A stretch of 5,331 bases of DNA from Nitrososphaerota archaeon. GTDB taxonomy: Archaea; Thermoproteota; Nitrososphaeria; Nitrososphaerales; JACQRY01. How positions within the stretch are numbered: position 1 is the first letter of the stretch; each line of letters opens with the position of its first letter. The position numbers and the translations under genes are program-made. The notes under the pieces were generated by a model. That model was not told the DNA's origin. It made no database searches and saw only the letters and a list, made by a program, of their open reading frames with translations. Of this stretch, positions 5,067 to 5,331 are shown piece after piece. The stretch lies in assembly GCA_016206275.1 (NCBI GenBank), contig JACQRY010000018.1:1-5331 (forward strand), in the 5' to 3' direction.

Positions 5067-5331
5067 TTATCCTAAGATGATCCTAGATTCCCTTTGGAAG
5101 CTCTCAACGGAGTCTGAAGCATGAATCATGTTTTGAGTTACACCCAAAGCAAAGTCACCCCTAACGGTCCCCGGAGCTGCTTCCGCGCTCTTCGTAGACC
5201 CAATCATTCTTCTAACCACTTCAACCGCGCCATCCCCCTCCAAAACCGCGGCTACAACTGGACCCGAAGTTATGAATGAAACGAGTTCCTTGAAGAAAGG
5301 TTTCTGTGCATGCGGTGAATAGAAGTCTTCA
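5067..5331 (-). CDS. ndk: Nucleoside diphosphate kinase, 5' part missing
   Basis: C-terminal 87 residues of nucleoside diphosphate kinase, which transfers the gamma phosphate from ATP to NDPs through a phosphohistidine and so supplies GTP and other NTPs; it is cytosolic. Seen here: PFFKELVSFITSGPVVA, LEGDGAVEVVRRMIGST, the EAAPGTVRGDFAL segment, and NMIHASDS, whose His (residue 70 of the visible part) is the phosphorylated catalytic residue. The protein ends ESFQRESRIILG before TAA at 5069-5067. About 50-60 N-terminal residues, including the start, lie beyond position 5331. All visible active-site residues are intact. In many archaea ndk sits between rpl24e and infB; the infB side of that order is seen here, so ribosomal protein genes rpl24e, rps28e and rpl7ae are expected upstream. 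The next gene, infB, starts after a 102-bp gap. Confidence 0.97.
   Translation of the reverse strand, partial: EDFYSPHAQKPFFKELVSFITSGPVVAAVLEGDGAVEVVRRMIGSTKSAEAAPGTVRGDFALGVTQNMIHASDSVESFQRESRIILG

Overview
The window is archaeal. Every gene is an information-processing gene of archaeal/eukaryotic type (eIF5B/aIF2, S6e, aIF2 gamma, an Fcf1/VapC9-like PIN nuclease, RNA polymerase Rpo7, Spt4), apart from the universal Ndk. Base composition looks balanced (roughly half G+C) and is even across the window. I infer a TACK-type archaeon, most likely in the Bathyarchaeia/Nitrososphaeria neighbourhood. This rests on remembered protein resemblance (for example the GHVDSGKTS P-loop of the initiation factor), so lineage confidence is only moderate.

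All genes lie on the minus strand, so transcription runs from high to low coordinates. In that order: the C-terminal 87 residues of nucleoside diphosphate kinase (ndk, 5331-5067, cut by the window edge); a 102-bp gap with a possible promoter; infB/aIF5B (4964-3183); a 93-bp gap with a good TATA-like box; rps6e (3089-2751, TTG start); a 170-242 bp gap, depending on the eIF2 gamma start, which is the longest non-coding stretch and holds several inverted repeats; eIF2 gamma (2508 or 2580 to 1267); a PIN nuclease overlapping or abutting its end (1300-878); a 97-bp gap spanned by a possible 37-residue small ORF; rpo7 (780-193, apparently with a CTG start); and spt4 (175 to beyond position 1, cut by the window edge). 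No gene-free stretch exceeds 300 bases. I see no tRNA, rRNA, insertion sequence, CRISPR array or phage gene. The open frames on the plus strand are shadows of these genes.

The genes form the familiar archaeal translation/transcription supercluster. Ndk supplies NTPs. aIF5B and eIF2 gamma are the two initiation GTPases, for subunit joining and initiator-tRNA delivery. S6e is a small-subunit protein. The PIN protein is a probable RNA-processing nuclease. Rpo7 is part of the polymerase stalk and Spt4 is the partner of Spt5. From known archaeal gene orders I would expect rpl7ae-rps28e-rpl24e just beyond position 5331 and rps24e/rps27ae beyond position 1.

This looks like a conserved housekeeping region and I found no undescribed multi-gene system. 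The points worth a second look are small: the apparent CTG start of rpo7, the small ORF coupling the PIN gene to rpo7, dyad structures before eIF2 gamma, and uncertain starts for eIF2 gamma and the PIN protein.
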